A DNA stretch of 64,000 nucleotides, taken from assembly GCA_029339505.1 (NCBI GenBank), contig JAQISU010000210.1:11297501-11361500 (forward strand), read 5' to 3'. The notes under the pieces are model-generated. The model had not been told where the DNA came from. It made no database searches and worked only from the letters and a program-made list of their open reading frames with translations. The stretch comes from Unio delphinus (lineage: Eukaryota > Mollusca > Bivalvia > Unionida > Unionidae). The position numbers were made by a program, and so were the translations under genes. Of the stretch, positions 10,780 through 22,400 are shown one piece after another. How positions within the stretch are numbered: position 1 is the stretch's first letter; every line of letters begins with the position of its first letter.

Positions 10780-11720
10780 GGTAATTATGCAGAAATTACT
10801 TATAATTATTATTCACGTACAAATCCACATTGAGGATCAGCTGAATCTAATCTATAAATTGCAGGTCTACCACACTTTAAATTGTATGTGTAGTCACACT
10901 CCAAATAAGACCAGTCACTCTTTTTTTTACCACCTTCAAGTTCACCAGGTACAAACAAATATATTACAGTCACATTACCTAATAATGGTTGTTTTAAACA
11001 AATCATGTCGTTTTATTGGTACATTTTTGTGATTGTTTTAATGGGTTTCATTGAAATTTCAGGAGTAACCCCGTTATTTAATGCAGCTGCACAGCTATCA
11101 CACTTGGTTGTTTTATAAGGCATTCATGAGATCTCATGTCTTTTTTAATTTTGTTCATGGACATTTACTTTGCATATTGATATCCAAATAACCGATCAGC
11201 ACATGTTCGATTAAATCGTTCAACGATTGCCTGATAAAGATGAATTGCGATATGTCCTCGTCTAATTTTAACGTCATGGTTTGTCATCAGAGATGATACT
11301 GCATTAAGAAATTCTTTGGCAGGATCAACTTGTAGACGAATCCTCCTTCATTAGTTTGTTATAAAGCTAATACAGCTTCAGCAGCCATTTTAGTTAATAA
11401 CGGTTCCGCTTCTTTTATATCTTCTTGCACCGTCAGCGACAGTCAGCGCGTATTTGTATGTGTATTGACGTCTATTAATTTTAATAGTATCGTGTGGTAA
11501 AAACAAAATATCCGTCTGATTAATTTCGTTAGAAGCGATGACATCACAGTGTGCATAGTAAATTTGTTTAGGTGGTGGTATAAATATTTGCCATATTGCC
11601 TGTCGTGCTAACCAATTTTCAGCAACAGAACGTGTAACATCTGCTGCATCGGCGAGTTTACTAATCGCTGTTCTACCTCTGCAGTATCATCTTAGGCAAT
11701 ATTAATAATACATAGATTAC
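10780..11720 (-). pseudogene. Maverick-like element: retroviral-type integrase, broken
   Basis: Reading 11720 to 10780 on the minus strand gives an N-terminal helix-turn-helix-like piece (KLADAADVTRSVAENWL), QIYYAHCDVIASNE, DILFLPHD (region of the first catalytic Asp), YKYALTVADGA (second core strand with D), DPAKEFLNAV, a segment IRRGHIAIH and QAIVERFNRTCADRLFGYQYA (helix with the third catalytic Glu, E-R-F-N-R-T), and after a gap CGRPAIYRLDSADP and CGFVRE from the C-terminal chromo-like domain. Order and motifs are those of Maverick/Polinton integrases. Frameshifts and stops (for example after AVLAL and after QYAK) make it inactive. Confidence 0.85.
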
Positions 11721-11869
11721 ATTATTTTAGAATAATCGGTTGATTCATTACGAACCCCTAGTACTAGTTTGCTTTTCATCGCAGATCTTAGTAGTCAATT
11801 AGCTAATGATTCTCTAATATTTGTTAGTTTTCATGGAGTGTTTCGATTTCACATCTGCAACATGTCGTT

Positions 11870-12110
11870 GTTGTAATCTTTTCTAAATACGTTACATTAT
11901 AAACCTTACATGCTTGATCAATAGCATTTACTGGATAGTCTCCAGGTTTTGGTTGATCTCGTTCGTCAAGTCGAATATCATGTCGGGTCCCAGGACGACA
12001 ATAAGTATATTCAGGAAGTCTTTTTCCCCTTGGTACTTAAAGTTCCTGAAAATTTTAATGTATCAATATCACCGCCATCTTTATACTGAATTTTAGGTTT
12101 TGTTTCTTCT
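11870..12110 (-). pseudogene. Maverick-like element: PLA2-like (parvovirus VP1-type) domain relic
   Basis: The minus-strand frame from about 12045 reads LPEYTYCRPGTRHDIRL, then PVNAIDQACKVYNVTYLEK. The spacing 'Y-C-x-P-G-T ... P-x-N-x-x-D-x-A-C-K-x-[HD]-x-x-Y' is that of the phospholipase A2-like domain found in parvovirus VP1 and in proteins of some Maverick-type elements. The catalytic His-Asp pair is replaced by Tyr-Asn (CK-V-YN-VTY), so this copy would be inactive. Stops flank it. Confidence 0.5.
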
Positions 12111-12239
12111 TATGTCACATATTGCACATTTTCCACCAATTTTTTTCTTTTTCTTTTTTTAAAAACTGGCCAAATCAGTGCTTTGAGTTTTAACTCTACA
12201 ATGTAAACAATATCAATTAATATATTTATAACAAGTATG

Positions 12240-12760
12240 TAATTGATTTCTCAGCGAAACGAAAACATGAACCAGCCAAACACCATCCAGAGTTACCGAA
12301 TTATATCAGAATGAAGATAATAGGTCTGACTGGAAGTGGAAAGACATAAATATTACTTAATCTGATAATGAGATGGCTCAAGTGGAATACATTATTTTTA
12401 GTGGCACAATCTGTTAATGATCATAGATGCTATGATGTTCTTAAACATTTTAATGAAAACTCAAAATTATCAAATTAACAAAGTGATGATATTATTACCG
12501 ATATTGATGAAGCGCCGAGTGTTGATGAACTTGATGGATTTATTAATATTTTAGTCGTTTATGATAATGTATTGCTGGACAAGCAATCAAATCCAGCAAT
12601 AACATTTTCTCGGGGCAGCACACGAAGATATACATAAATTCCGAAAGTGATAAGAGATAACTTTACTACTTTAGCTGTATTTAGTTTAGTTAATACACTT
12701 AGAATTCATCAGGGGATATAAACATAATTAAGTTTTAAAACATCTTTTCATGTGCGCAAG
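12240..12760 (+). pseudogene. Maverick-like element: A32-type genome-packaging ATPase, broken
   Basis: A Walker A region KIIGLTGSGKT is followed by LIMRWLKWNTLFLVAQSVN (strand and helix after the P-loop), then DIDEAPSVDELDG and NILVVYDNVLLDKQ (Walker B-like strand; the family usually has VxxDD, here YDN), FSRGSTRRY and PKVIRDNFTTLAVFSLVN. This order identifies the FtsK/HerA-type packaging ATPase of Mavericks. Stops occur right after GSGKT and before the DIITDIDEAP segment, so it is a pseudogene. Confidence 0.8.
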
Positions 12761-12929
12761 CTACCCCACACGGATGTATTACGAAAAATGTACATGAGGT
12801 TGCGATATTGTCTTGATCAAATGTTTGGTTAAGAAATTGAAATAATTACAGCAGCAGACATCCGATGGGTCAACAAAACACACTTACCAATTTGCAAAAA
12901 TACTAACGACGAAAGATAAAGTAACAAAA

Positions 12930-13073
12930 GAAATTAGAAAAAATCTCGGTCAGTTAGAGGTTCGGCTTGGCGTTAATAACCTTATTAATTTCATTTTCGT
13001 AGGAAGCTTTATTTTTTTTATTTAAAAAAGTGACGTTTCTGCAGAGATGATTGTTCGCCCTCTCTGCTGCTAA
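12930..13073 (-). repeat. Right terminal inverted repeat of the Maverick-like element
   Basis: The reverse complement shows TTAGCAGCA, GAACAATCA, AAACGTCACTTTTT, AATAAAGCTTCCTACGAAA, AATAAGGTTATTAAC and CCTCTAACTGA, matching the left repeat block by block. A target-site duplication could not be fixed because the outer ends are eroded. Confidence 0.8.
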
Positions 13074-14300
13074 CAGATATAGACCATGCTTCTAATTAAT
13101 ATAAGATAATTGATTTATTTATTCGTTATTATTATTGTTACTATCATCTTCATCATCTCAGGGTTTAATCAAGATATTAACATCCTAAAATGGTCTTACT
13201 TTTATTTACCTAAACGCTATATTCATTCTATATTCACTTTCAAATGCGTAATTTTGTAAGCTATTTACTTTCTAAATTGTAAGTCGTCATTGTGATTTCA
13301 TGTTGTTATTGTTTTAGTATTATGTCCGTTAAAAAAAACTCCGTCAAACATCACAGCCACATGCTTCATGTACCGTACAGTGCTTATGTGCTTGTTGTTT
13401 AAATAAAGCCATTTTCTTTTAGCTAAAAAAAGAAATGGCATACTGTTGAAAGCATTATCAATTTTCTTGCCTTTTATCTTTTATCTATTAAATTTAATTT
13501 AATTTTTACCGCAGATTTCGTCTGTTTATTTATTCTTTATTTTTCCGTAACAAATGAGTTTGTATGCGTTTATTGCATGGTTAAATAATGTAGACTGGTA
13601 TAGAATAAACAAACTATAAAAGTCATAACAAGTTTCACGAGCGGACCAAGAAATCGCAGTCCATTTGGAGGAAAATGTCTGTTTTGGTAGGCGGATGTGA
13701 TTATGATGATATTACAGATCGTTTTCGATAAATAGATAAATAATCTAACATTTTTAGCATACAGTGTTGAGAATGAACTAGTTTTATAGGAAATTCCAAT
13801 ACGCATGTGGAATAATGTTAGTCGTTATTGTTGCTATTAAACTATACAACGTCTGCATTGCATATATCTAACAGTACTTTGTACAGCTTCCCGTTGTTTA
13901 TACCTCACCCACCCCATTTAAAAGAAAGGCATCAGAGATAAATAAAATAAAAACATACACGACAGTTGGTCATTTTATTCATTGATTTATAAGTTTTAAC
14001 ATGATTGTCGCTTGTGAGTCCCAAGCACTCGTAAGTTGTTGGCATTTCAAAACGAAACGGGGAAAGTATCGTGTTTTAAAGGAACAGACGTGACATCGTT
14101 CACCGTCGTATAATTCACCTTGATCGATAATCTCAATAATTCCGTAATCTGGAGATTCATCTCTTTAACACATGTCTGCTAGTTCCTCTTTCTATTAAAA
14201 TTTTTAAGGTAAGGCGACGCCCTTGGCCTAGTCAGCTAGTGGGCTAATGCACATGTGTGTCAGTAGCTTCATGTGGGTCGTCAGAGGTTCTCTAGTTATA
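13074..14300. other. Upstream region of VPS11, no gene seen
   Basis: AT-rich sequence with no supported coding region. A GC-richer stretch at about 14000-14300 precedes a candidate ATG at 14309 and could be the VPS11 promoter region, but no core motif is clear. Confidence 0.4.
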
Positions 14301-14308
14301 ATGGCCGC

Positions 14309-14330
14309 CACGTACAGTCTGTCTTGCAGT
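14309..14330 (+). other. Possible VPS11 initiator ATG (uncertain)
   Basis: ATGGCCGCCACG follows a GC-richer stretch and encodes MAAT, similar to the MAA- start common in VPS11 proteins. A GTACAG donor two bases into codon 4 could splice in phase to a secondary AG at 16150-16151, but this would shorten the conserved residues before RFNFFDKE. Another start exon is quite possible. Confidence 0.3.
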
Positions 14331-15059
14331 GAGAAATGGCACTAGACCCAAAACAAGAACAAAACAAATAATTGTAAAGTATACAGTTAGCCAGTGCAAA
14401 TATTTGATGTTGACAATTTGTTCTGAAATGAACTTTTTATTCAAACTTGAAATCGACAATGAACTTGTTTGCACCAAATGCTTCAGTTTTGTTTGAAAAG
14501 CTAAAAATCTGAAAGTGTTATCAGAGGTCTTGAAAACAATTATGCGTATTTGTTCTGTGGGAAAAAACTGAGGAAATTGAAGGAATTATGTAGAATTTGT
14601 TGACAACAGTGTAGTACATTACGCCTATTACTTGAAGAGATGTAACTTGCCCATGCAAATTTAGAACCATGTTAGTAAAGACAGTTTGAAAAGCAAAGAG
14701 CAGATAAATTAATAAATGATTTAAGTTTTGTACACTATTTAATCTTTGATACTTTTAATTTTTAAACTCAATAGTTATAAACAAACTGAATGCTATAAAA
14801 GTATATCAGCCATTGTAACATTTACTAGTTTATCGTGAGTCCAGGACTTAATGTGGCAGATCAACACTGCTGTTATTTACAGTCGTTGCTTGGCTAATTT
14901 GTAGTGTTCAAGAACCAAGCTTGAATAAGCTTATGATGAGTGACCTTCAGAAGCCATCATAATCTTCAATACCTCTCTCTGCAATTTGGGTTGCATGGGA
15001 CAGTTTCATAAATATTACAATGCTATAAAATGTGTTCAATTGCTATATTTGGAACTAAT

Positions 15060-15092
15060 CATTCATTCATTCATTCATTCATTCATTCATTC
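15060..15092. repeat. (ATTC)n microsatellite
   Basis: About eight units of the tetranucleotide ATTC. Confidence 0.97.
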
Positions 15093-15432
15093 AACACATG
15101 ATAGTATACATACAGTTGAATAGTGATAATTGAATTAGAATTCTGAAAGTCTTAAAATAAAATAAATGTATATTGTTATAGGTACAATTGATGGTTTTAT
15201 GTCAGAAAATTTGTCATATTGTCATAAAGGGATTACAGGCTGGAGAATTCTGCATGTCTGCATTAGAAATAGCCTGCTCAGCAGCTCTAGACTGCAGACA
15301 AGTAGTTTTGTTTGGCCCATCTTGGATTGTAGACCTTTGTGTGTACAAACCACTTTCATTTAAGTCATCTCAGCAACAACAAAAAAGTACTTAATGGTAT
15401 TCCAATAGATTTATTATTCCAATAAATATGTC

Positions 15433-15660
15433 ACTAACATTTTTCAGCACACGATAGCTATAAGTGGTGGCCAGAATTAATGGTGAAGGAAGAACAAGGG
15501 AAAACCCCGGAAAGAACCTCTGACCCATGAGAAGTTACTGGCAAGCTTTCTCACATAACTATATTAGCCGAATCTTAGATTTGAAACCACGCAGACAGAG
15601 GTGAGATAGCAGTGATCTGTAACAGAGAGCGCTTGAGACCACACAGCCACTCTGGGCTCC
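15433..15660 (-). mobile_element. tRNA-headed SINE, family 1, minus-strand copy
   Basis: The reverse complement aligns along its length with the plus-strand copy at 48086-48345: shared blocks include GATCACTGC, GAGAAAGCTTGCCAGTA, GGTTCTTTCC and GTGCTGAAAAATG. The A-box region (GTGGCTGTGTGGTCTCAAG) and B box are more decayed than in the other copy. Confidence 0.85.
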
Positions 15661-16146
15661 TGCCTTGTGTATGCAAGCATCAAGTTGAATTTTGGTAAAA
15701 TTCAATGTTACCAATGCCTCACCACTGAATTGATGCTATGTGCAAACTGATGTTGGATTTATTAAATAGATTAAAATAGATTATCAGCTGATAAATATGC
15801 TAGTTTTGAAAGGATAATGTGATCTGTTTAGAATGGGGAATTGCTTGAAAATGGCTGTATACTTATTTATGTATTTAGTTAGATAAGAGATAGGCATAAG
15901 GCCTTGAAGTCCGACAAAGCACCAGATTGAATGTGTCAGAGAATCATGTGATACTAACACCTTTGCCAGCACATTTTAGAGGTTTGAATAACTTAAGAGA
16001 TGTGTTAGATTACTTCTACTGGGATAGTGGTATTATATTTACTGTATCTCAAATAGTTACAAAAATGCCTAAAAAAACTGAATGACTTTCTATTTTTTAA
16101 TAAAATCAATTAATGCATCACTTTTATTTATCTCTTTATTTGTTAG

Positions 16147-16221
16147 CTGAGAAGATTCAACTTTTTTGACAAGGAGGTTGTGAAGGATCCCGAGACAAAC
16201 CAAGTGTTTGAAAAGTTAAAG
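16147..16221 (+). CDS. VPS11: VPS11 exon E1 (first recognised)
   Basis: The acceptor TTGTTAG is at 16140-16146 and the donor after AAG is GTCGGT. It encodes LRRFNFFDKEVVKDPETNQ to KLK, the start of the beta-propeller region. The intron frame upstream has TAG just before it, so it cannot be the initiator exon. Confidence 0.9.
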
Positions 16222-18463
16222 GTCGGTACACAATTAACATTTTTCTCAAACATAAACTAAGGAGTGTGTCTTTCGAAAAATTGCTGCCACAAGTCAAATT
16301 CTGTATAATCAGAATTGTTTTTAAGTTCCATCTCAAAATATATGAAGCCATTTAGTCAAATTGACCACAAACAAAAGGGGCAAGAATTAGATTTGGACAT
16401 GCTTTGTTAATAGGGTTAATCTTGAAGGGCCATGTCAGCTTTACAATAATTCTTTTGAATATTTTCATTGAATGTATATTTTTGCTCAAACATGCCTTTC
16501 TGCTGTATTGATTTTTCTTGCTTTTAGTGTTTATAGGGTAACAAATGTATGGTTAAACATCACAGAAGTGGAAAGAAGGACTTGATCAAACATTATTACA
16601 GTATATTTTCCTGCAGCAAGTGACCACTAATCTGTTGGAGCAGTAAAAATTATAGCAGATCACTATCGTAACAAAAACCACTCTAGTGGCCTAAGTGATT
16701 ATAGCGTTCGCCTCAGATGCAAGTGGTTGCGGGTTTAAACTCTAGCCAAGTCATACCAAAGACTTAGCCGAGTCATACCAGAGACTTAAAAATTCTTTGC
16801 TAGCAGCTGCCTAACTTGGAGCTCAGCATTAAGAGGTTAGTGTTAGGACTGGTTGGGCAGATGTCGGAATAATGTGGCTGGTTGGGACATCATGTTACAT
16901 GTCTATGACATGATGCCCCAGTGCTAGACATCGTTATAAACTGTCACACTGCAGGCAATATAGCGATATGACTAGAAAATTGTTAATGTTAAAAATACCC
17001 AAATGGGAGTCATGGACTCCTAGTTTTAAAATTTTAGCAAGACCTCTGATTGTCAAAATGGTTTTATCACACCTTGAACTGGCCACTGGTAAATTGCCCC
17101 CAAGCACCGATGTCCTTTCTGATGATAACAAATAGTGTTAAGTATCAGGTTTGTTACCAAATCAATAAGTAATTAAAAATTATAATGAGCATAATGTTTG
17201 TTGTTAGCATTGAATGTATTGTGCTCTGACAATTGTAAACATGACAACTTTGCAACATGCACAGCTGCCACTAAAATGGCAGAAATTAGATGACATTTTG
17301 TTATCTGTGGGAATGTTTATAATTTAAAGTGGGAGACAATCTACCAGAAGTATTCCCAGCAATTCGCTAACATGTTGGGACAGATGGACATCTTTATGGG
17401 ACTAACACACAATCTGCCTGCTGATGCTGAATGGTTTGTCTGAAATGTGAATGGTGACATTGGTTTGGAGAAGTTATCCAGGACAAGCTACATTATTAGA
17501 ATTAATTATGGTGCTTTTTTAACTCGCTGAACATGAAATTTAAGTTTATAGCCCGACCTCTTTGGCGGCCTAGTGGTTAGAGTGCCCACCTCAGATGTAT
17601 CAGGTTGCAGGTTTGAAGCCTGGCCAAGACATACCAAAAAACAATAAAATAAATGGTACTAACAGCTGCCTTGCAAGGTATTCAGGATTAAGAGGTTAGT
17701 GTTAGGACTGGTTGACCTGGTGTCAGAATAATGTGACTTAGTCCAAGAAATGTAACCAAGCTGTGGCAAGCAGCTGGCTTAAGAGACTTTGGCTCTTGAT
17801 TGGACATTGAATCAGATGCAGATAATAATGAACATGAATTTGTAACATTCTGCAAATCTTGTTGATATTGTTTTGAGTTTACAGAAAAAAATGAATGTTG
17901 AATTAGAAATTGAACAGACTTAGAATTTTAGCAAGATCCGTACAATTTTATCTTGGTATTCGTGTTGATTAGTGAATAAAATCTTAAGTTGTATTAACAT
18001 CTAATATATTTTAGCAGACACCTGCTCATGAAGGTTGATTGAACACCCCATATAAGATGGGCTTCACTGATTGAGCACTCCATATAAGATGGGATTCACT
18101 GATTGAACACCCCATATAAGATGGGATTCACTGATTGAACACCCCATATAAGATGGGCTTCGCTGATTGAGCACCCCATATAAGATGGGATTCACTGATT
18201 GAACACCCCATATAAGATGGGCTTCGCTGATTGAGCACCCCATATAAGATGGGATTCACTGATTGAACACCCCATATAAGATGGGCTTCGCTGATTGAGC
18301 ACTCCATATAAGATGGGATTCACTGATTGAGCACCCCATATAAGATGGGCTTCATTGATTGAGCACCCCATATAAGATGGTATTCACTGATTGAGCACCC
18401 CATATAAGATGGGATTCACTGATTGAGCACCCCATATAAGACGGGCTTCACTGATTGAGCACC

Positions 18464-18532
<69 letters not shown>

Positions 18533-18716
18533 ATGGGCTTCATTGATTGAGCACCCCATGTAAGATGGGCTTCACTGATTGAGCACCCCAGATAAGATGG
18601 GCTTCACTGATTGAGCACCCCATATATATAGGATGGGCTTCATTGATTGAGCACCCCATATAAGATGGGCTTCACTGATTGAGCACCCCATATAAGATGG
18701 GCTTCACTGATTGAGC

Positions 18717-18752
<36 letters not shown>

Positions 18753-18903
18753 ATGGGCTTCATTGATTGAGCACCCCATATAAGATGGGCTTCATTGATT
18801 GAGCACCCCATATAAGATGGTATTCACTGATTGAGCACCCCATATAAGATGGGATTCACTGATTGAGCACCCCATATAAGACGGACTTCACTGATTGAGC
18901 ACC

Positions 18904-18994
<91 letters not shown>

Positions 18995-19361
18995 ATGGGC
19001 TTCATTGATTGAGCACCCCATGTAAGATGGGCTTCACTGATTGAGCACCCCAGATAAGATGGGCTTCACTGATTGAGCACCCCATATATATATATAGGAT
19101 GGGCTTCATTGATTGAGCACCCCATATAAGATGGGCTTCACTGATTGAGCACCCCATATAAGATGGGCTTCACTGATTGAGCACCCTATATATATATATA
19201 TATATATAGGATGGGCTTCATTGATTGAGCACCCCATATAAGATGGGCTTCATTGATTGAGCACCCCATATAAGATGTGCTTCACTGATTGAGCACCCCA
19301 TATAGGATGTGCTTCACTGATTGAGCACCCCATATAAGATGGGATTCACTGATTGAGCACC

Positions 19362-19454
<93 letters not shown>

Positions 19455-22400
19455 ATGGGCTTCATTGATTGAGCACCCGATATAAGATGGGCTTCACTTT
19501 TTGAGCACACTATATAAGATGGGCTTCACTTCACATTCCTTTAGCACTTTGTGACTCGACATACACTTTAAAAGGAGGTAGTTTTAATATACAGTAATAA
19601 TAATAATCATAATAAACTTTCATTACTTTATTTCTGTCTTTAACACAGTTAATATTTAAGCTACAATTATTATCATATATGCATTTTTCATCTTATGAGA
19701 CAGTCCCAAAATTTTTAAATAAATGGCTCCTATGTTTGTTCTTTGGCAGGACATCAACATATCATCATGTGCCAGTGGGCGTGGCCAAATTGTCATTGCA
19801 GATTGTGAAGGGACAGTCTATATGATCAACCGAAAGTTCCAGATCACATCATTTAAAGCATACAATATACGAGTCTCACACCTCTACCAGCTGAAACAAT
19901 TCAATATTCTTCTTACTGTTGGCGTAAGTGTTATATTTAGTTACTTTACTGAAAACTGTATTTGAAAATTTGAGAAGAGTCGCACACAAGCCGCAGAAAA
20001 TGAATCAAATGAATATGCTAATGTTGTAAATATTTTGCCTGAATTACACTGGCTTTTAAATGTTCTAATTTATTGAAGACCCAGATAAAATACTAATAGA
20101 TCTCCTTCTTGTTAACCTTGACGGCTGATGCTACATTCGAGCATCTCTGCTTGTAGGCATTTTAACTATAGTACTTGAAATGAGTGGAAATAATTTGATT
20201 TATGTGCAGTTTGACTTTGACTCCTAAAACTTGTTTAATTTGCCAATTAGTTTCAGCATAAACTTTAAATGTTTGTTTCTTTCATTAAAACAAATTTGAC
20301 AGAGTTGCTTAACTTTCTCTTTGAAAGGTACCAATAATTTTATGCAAGTTACTATAGAAATCAACCCCACTTTCTAGTGTCAGTGAAAATCCCTTAATAA
20401 AACAAAAATGCCATACAAGTTACTGTAGGAAACACTGCTCTTTCATAGGTCAGTGACAGGCATTTGAAAAATTTTCTTTTCAAGTTTTATATGCAATGGG
20501 GACATCTTTGTTTAGTTACATATGCTAGGCATTTGAAACATTTTCTTTTTAAGTTTTATATGTAATGGGGACATTTTTGTTTAGTCACATCTGTTAGGCA
20601 TTTAAAACATTTTGTTTTCAAGTTGTATATGCAATTAGGACATCTTTGTTTAGTTACATCTGTTAGGCATTTAAAACATTTTGTTTTCAAGTTGTATATG
20701 CAATTAGGACATCTTTGTTTAGTCACATCTGTTAGGCATTTAAAACATTTTCTTTTCAAGTTGTATATGTAATTAGGACATCTTTGTTTAGTTACATCTG
20801 TTAGGCATTTAAAACATTTTGTTTTCAAGTTTTATATACAATGGGGACATCTTTATTTAGTCACATCTGTTAGGCATTTGAAACATTTTATTTTTAAGTT
20901 TTATATGTAATGGGGACATTTTTGTTTAGTTACATCTGTTAGGCATTTAAAACATTTTGTTTTCAAGTTTTATATAAAGTGGGGACATCTTTATTTAGTC
21001 ACATCTGTTAGGCATTTAAAACATTTTCTTTTCAAGTTGTATATGCAATTAGGACATCTTTGTTTAGTTACATCTGTTAGGCATTTAAAACATTTTCTTT
21101 TCAAGTTGTATATGTAATTAGGACATCTTTGTTTAGTTACATATGTTAGGCATTTAAAACATTTTGTTTTCAAGTTTTATATACAATGGGGACATCTTTA
21201 TTTAGTCACATCTGTTAGGCATTTGAAACATTTTCTTTTCAAGTTGTATATGCAATTAGGACATCTTTGTTTAGTTACATCTGTTAGGCATTTAAAACAT
21301 TTTGTTTTCAAGTTTTATGTACAATGGGGACATCTTTATTTAGTCACATCATAGGCCAACTAGAATCCTTTATGCAAAAATTGCTTAGCATTATCAAATT
21401 TATTTTAGCAAGCATAATTGTATCCTCATGTGTATGATATAATGCATACAACTGCCCAGCTGGAACATTGTGAACTGAAAGCAGTATAGAAGAAACATGT
21501 CATGCTTGATCAGTGAAATTTATCAAGGATCAACAAAAGTCTGCTTTGATCATTCTTTTGATCAATACAATTTTAATTTGAGCCCAGGTTGTCATGTTCT
21601 GTAAACACAAATATATTGTCTTAATATGAAACAATGACAGATTGCAGACACGTGAAGAAAATAATTTGAGGGTATAGAAAAGTATAGAAATGATCTAATT
21701 TGTTTATCAGTCTGCTGAAAACAAAATTTAATTGTTCCAGCATTTCCTTTTCATTCAATTATTTACAGTGGTTCTGTGTGTCCTTTTGTACTGTATTTGA
21801 ATAGCGGCTAAAGAGATTACATGCATTTGTGTTCATAAGGGAGGATGCATCTCAAAATTTTTAAAGTGTATTTTATTTAATAAAATTTTAAAGTGTATTT
21901 TATTTAATAAAATGTTTCCATGCTTTGTATTTCAGGAAGATGAGGAAGGTATTAATCCTCTGATTAAAGTTTGGAACTTAGACAAGGTAATCAAATGTAC
22001 TTTCTAGGTCATTATACAGCACTCTCTTCCTTCTGCTGGATCAATGTATAGCACAGTCACTTCTGCTGGGTCATTATATAACACCATCTCTTCCTTCTGC
22101 TGGGTCAGTGTATAGCACCATCTCATCCTTCTGCTGAGTCAGTGTATAGCACTGTCTCTTCTGCTGGGTCATTATATAATACCATCTCTTCCTTCTGCTG
22201 GGTCATTATATAACTCCATCTCTTCCTTCTGCTGGGTCAGTGTATAGCACTGTCTCTTCTGCTGGGTCATTATATAATACCATCTCTTCCTTCTGCTGGG
22301 TCATTATTTAACACCATCTCTTCCTTCTGCTGGGTCATTGTATAGCACTGTCTCTTCCTTCTGCTGGGTCAGTGTATAGCACTGTCTCTTCTGCTGGGTT

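Larger units (their letters stand above)
7355..13073. mobile_element. Decayed Maverick/Polinton-like element (about 5.7 kb) bounded by terminal inverted repeats
   Basis: Imperfect inverted repeats of roughly 145 bp face each other at 7355-7500 and 12930-13073. Between them are relics of genes known from Maverick/Polinton and adintovirus-type elements: plus-strand capsid-like frames (7.7-10.6 kb), a minus-strand retroviral-type integrase (10.8-11.7 kb), a minus-strand PLA2-like domain (11.9-12.1 kb) and a plus-strand A32-type packaging ATPase (12.24-12.75 kb). Every frame is broken by stops or frameshifts. At 5.7 kb it is far shorter than the usual 15-20 kb, and I find no protein-primed DNA polymerase B, so it is either a deletion derivative or a distinct small type. 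It lies between the two divergently oriented host genes, within the upstream region of VPS11. Confidence 0.8.

Noticed and set aside
7355..13073. Protein-primed DNA polymerase B and cysteine protease genes expected in a full Polinton
   Set aside because: I looked for the YxDTD-type polymerase motif and for protease motifs in all frames and found none I could support.
18824..19021. Minus-strand frame with a long YI dipeptide run
   Set aside because: It is the translation of an (AT)n microsatellite.
20556..21173. Minus-strand open frames with KCFKCLTDVTKQRCPN repeats, looking like a Cys-rich repeat protein
   Set aside because: The frame is open only because the 69-bp minisatellite unit is a multiple of three and stop-free in that frame. 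There is no start context, splice structure or homology, and it lies in a VPS11 intron.
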